From NCBI RefSeq assembly GCF_004000865.1, contig NZ_BIMB01000005.1, forward strand, positions 206,771 through 270,770: a stretch of DNA of 64,000 nt, written 5' to 3'. The notes under the pieces were generated by a model. It saw nothing but the letters and a program-made list of their open reading frames with translations, did not search any database and had not been told where the DNA came from. Of this stretch, positions 63,901 through 64,000 are shown in pieces; the first letter of the stretch is position 1, and the number at the start of each line of letters is the position of its first letter. The position numbers and the translations under genes were made by a program. The DNA comes from Paenibacillus elgii NBRC 100335. Lineage in GTDB: Bacteria > Bacillota > Bacilli > Paenibacillales > NBRC-103111.

Positions 63901-64000
63901 ACGATCAGCTCGCCCCACGCTCCAACCGGCTGCAGCTTCATCCCACGGTCGACCACGTAAGCCGTCGAATTTGCGATCGGACGGCCGATCGGCACCGTTT
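57912..64000 (-). CDS. Nonribosomal peptide synthetase, terminal subunit (5' end off the right edge)
   Basis: About 2030 residues are visible; the N-terminal part lies outside. Order (approximate, numbered from the right edge): adenylation-domain end (1-190, YRTGDLARW, NGKVDR), carrier domain (Ser near 228 in LGGDSIKS), epimerisation domain (265-720, HHLVVDGVSW), condensation domain (745-1180, HHIVMDGWC), full adenylation domain (1200-1690), second carrier (LGGHSLK-like, MGGHSLKVLEL) and thioesterase (1800-2027, GYSSGGN, GNHDEV). The pocket residues of the complete adenylation domain read D-P-E-D-I-G-H-I-D-K by eye, with acidic 239, 278 and 331 favouring a cationic substrate. The product should carry a D-residue next to the last residue and be released by the thioesterase. 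Confidence 0.95.
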   Translation of the reverse strand, partial: TVPIGRPIANSTAYVVDRGMKLQPVGAWGELIVGGDGVARGYWNRPELTAEKFVASPVREGERCYRTGDLARWRPDGTLEYKGRIDEQVKIRGYRIELGEVEAQLLRVEGVREAVVIAREDEQGQKQLCAYFTAENELMASEVRRALSQELPGYMVPSYFVQVERIPLTPNGKVDRRALPAPEGSVQTGTEYVAPRNTIEQTLASVWQAVLGVKTVGVMDNFFDLGGDSIKSIQISSRLFQAGYKLEMKDLFQFPTIAGLSGVVQPVSRIADQGEVAGGVKLTPIQHWFFGQEPSEPHHFNQSVMFYRKDGFDEAALRQAMRHIVGHHDALRTVYRRTENGGYEAWNRGVHEGEPFTLDIADFTGEADCAAAVEAQANDIQSGIDLSDGPLMKLGLFRCADGDHLLIVIHHLVVDGVSWRILFEDLASAYEQAVQGETIRLPHKTDSFRLWAEQLSLYADGPAMERERTYWQQIAQAGYEPLPKDETPDRYDRPLLAESEAVTAVWTEQETEQLLKQAHRAYNTEVNDLLLTAVGMAVHRWTGMERVLVNLEGHGREAIFPDIDITRTVGWFTTQFPVVLEMGAGQDVSQRIKRVKEGLRQIPQKGIGYGILRYLLAPREGEAFAVRPEISFNYLGQFDQDMEGNALHASPYSSGAPIGPSMVRAYTLDINGMISGGVLELTISYSGQTYRKETMERLAGLLEASLREVVAHCASKERPELTPSDISYKGLTIEELDQLAEQAGAAGEIENVYALTPMQKGMLFYSQFDRQSSAYFEQVTYDLQGGFDVEAFAQSLHLLVHRHGALRTNFYTDRGTEPLQVVYRHRDCGFHYEDLRGMEEAERSAYVQAFEVADKAKGFDLSRDVLIRVSILRIGERAYRFIWSFHHIVMDGWCLSLVNKEVFEGYNALREQRQPELAPAVPYSRFIEWLEAQDGEAAAAYWRDYLSGCEQRTALPRTKPREAEGYGPGEWSCGLGKLLTERMNRTAKKHQVTVNTLMQTAWGVVLQKYNNSGDAVFGSVVSGRPSDIQGVEGIVGLFINTIPVRIRCEAEETFAEAMRRTQEQALASNAYDTYPLFEIQALTEQKHDLISHIMVFENYPVEEQVEQLGSPDEAAFEIANVSVFEQTNYDFNLVVLPGEEIRVSFGYNTLAYDADDIRRIQGHFVHILEQVADNPHLRVSELELATPEEKERLVRTFNETAADYPRERTVHGLFEEQAAHTPDRTAVVWEDERLTYGELNELANRLAHTLRAEGIRPDKLVAIMAERSLEMIVGVLAILKAGGAYVPIDPEYPEERIRYMLEDSGAQLLLLQDRLRERVSFGGKIIALDDRQAYGDDGSNPEHVSGPDNLIYVLYTSGTTGQPKGVMVAHRSVINTIHWFHARYFGQVRPRMILTAEYTFDPSVEQMFGMLLHGGELHVIRKETLLSKRRLLDYIAASEIQILDLPQALMREFLAEEDEEIHPSLRVLICGGERLEDSLKEKLVRKGYALHNHYGPTETTIDVLAAQCEAGTPVTLGKPIHNTAAYILNRHRQLQPMGVPGELYISGDGLAKGYLNRPELTAEKFVPNPFAPGERMYGTGDWARWLPDGTIEFAGRIDDQVKIRGYRIELGEVEAQLMKVPSVREAVVVAITDEGGQQLCAYVTGDGELTVSGLRDALAAALPGYMVPAYFVPVERMPLTTSGKIDRKALPAPDGSMRTGTEYIAPRTGTEERLAQLWQEVLGVPRAGVKDNFFAMGGHSLKVLELVRKVHRETGVELPIRAVFESPTVEGLARELLKSELERNAGYPVVKLNEHGPINLFCFPPMIGYGLAFAEMARLLEDRCVVYGLDFIQNCGHEEELLERYVEHIVSIQDSQPYVLLGYSSGGNLAHEVAKALESKGYAVSDIIMIDSVKSSETIDLTREETVREIDLLLEQISEPYKQILTETYRQKIYDYAMYKNELLNTGTVRADIHGFVAAGTGAEDAAPGNRLLWKESTEGSYAEYPLIGNHDEVLESGFVEENIKGIQAILRLIAEKTSGTRVESHLV

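Overview
The window looks like a chromosomal segment of an endospore-forming Firmicute of the Paenibacillaceae (Paenibacillus or a close relative). The evidence is strong AGGAGG-type ribosome binding sites, T-box and SAM-I leader RNAs, YtxC next to thrS, a YugN-like protein, a CcpA-type cre site, a moderately GC-rich composition (judged by eye) and large peptide natural-product genes. No rRNA, tRNA, CRISPR array or complete insertion sequence was seen.

Layout. 1-6.6 kb (minus strand): aroF (cut by the left edge), a DUF2062 membrane protein, ispH, an OmpR-type two-component system and the membrane protease htrA, whose promoter carries a tandem 11-bp direct repeat that suits the adjacent response regulator. 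6.6-7.4 kb: a non-coding element with about 88-bp terminal inverted repeats around five 94-bp tandem repeats. 7.4-14.2 kb: a yugN-like gene, then a five-gene oligopeptide ABC importer. 14.3-26.2 kb: oligoendopeptidase, small spore-type and 3D-domain proteins, an acyltransferase, thrS with a T-box leader, ytxC, an L,D-transpeptidase, mqnC and an EAL protein. 26.3-30.2 kb: metA-metI-metC under a SAM-I riboswitch, with a palindromic element just downstream. 30.5-33.6 kb: corA, a coiled-coil protein, and an HRDC protein with an attenuator-like leader.

33.7-41.8 kb is a phenylalanine/tyrosine catabolic cluster on the minus strand: amino-acid dehydrogenase, DUF1450 protein, hppD, a conserved unknown, fahA, hmgA, yerC-like regulator and nhaC. 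A perfect cre site lies just upstream of the first gene.

42.1-49.4 kb is the most interesting part: a compact class I lanthipeptide operon. Two precursor genes are followed by LanB dehydratase, LanT exporter and LanC cyclase. The precursors carry a strict five-residue repeat (Cys-aromatic-Ser-Ser/Asp-x) with seven cysteines each. All six repeat-phase Tyr residues of the first peptide are Phe in the second. I do not recognise this core from any characterised lanthipeptide.

49.5-57.8 kb: a small membrane protein and MerR regulator, an imine-reductase-like enzyme with a MerR-type promoter, ilvD, a DUF3055 protein, a cupin, an AraC regulator divergent from an MFS exporter, a thioesterase and a 5'-3' exonuclease. 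57.9-64.0 kb: the terminal part of a nonribosomal peptide synthetase (A-PCP-E-C-A-PCP-TE, cut by the right edge). It is the 3' end of a larger operon reading in from the right.
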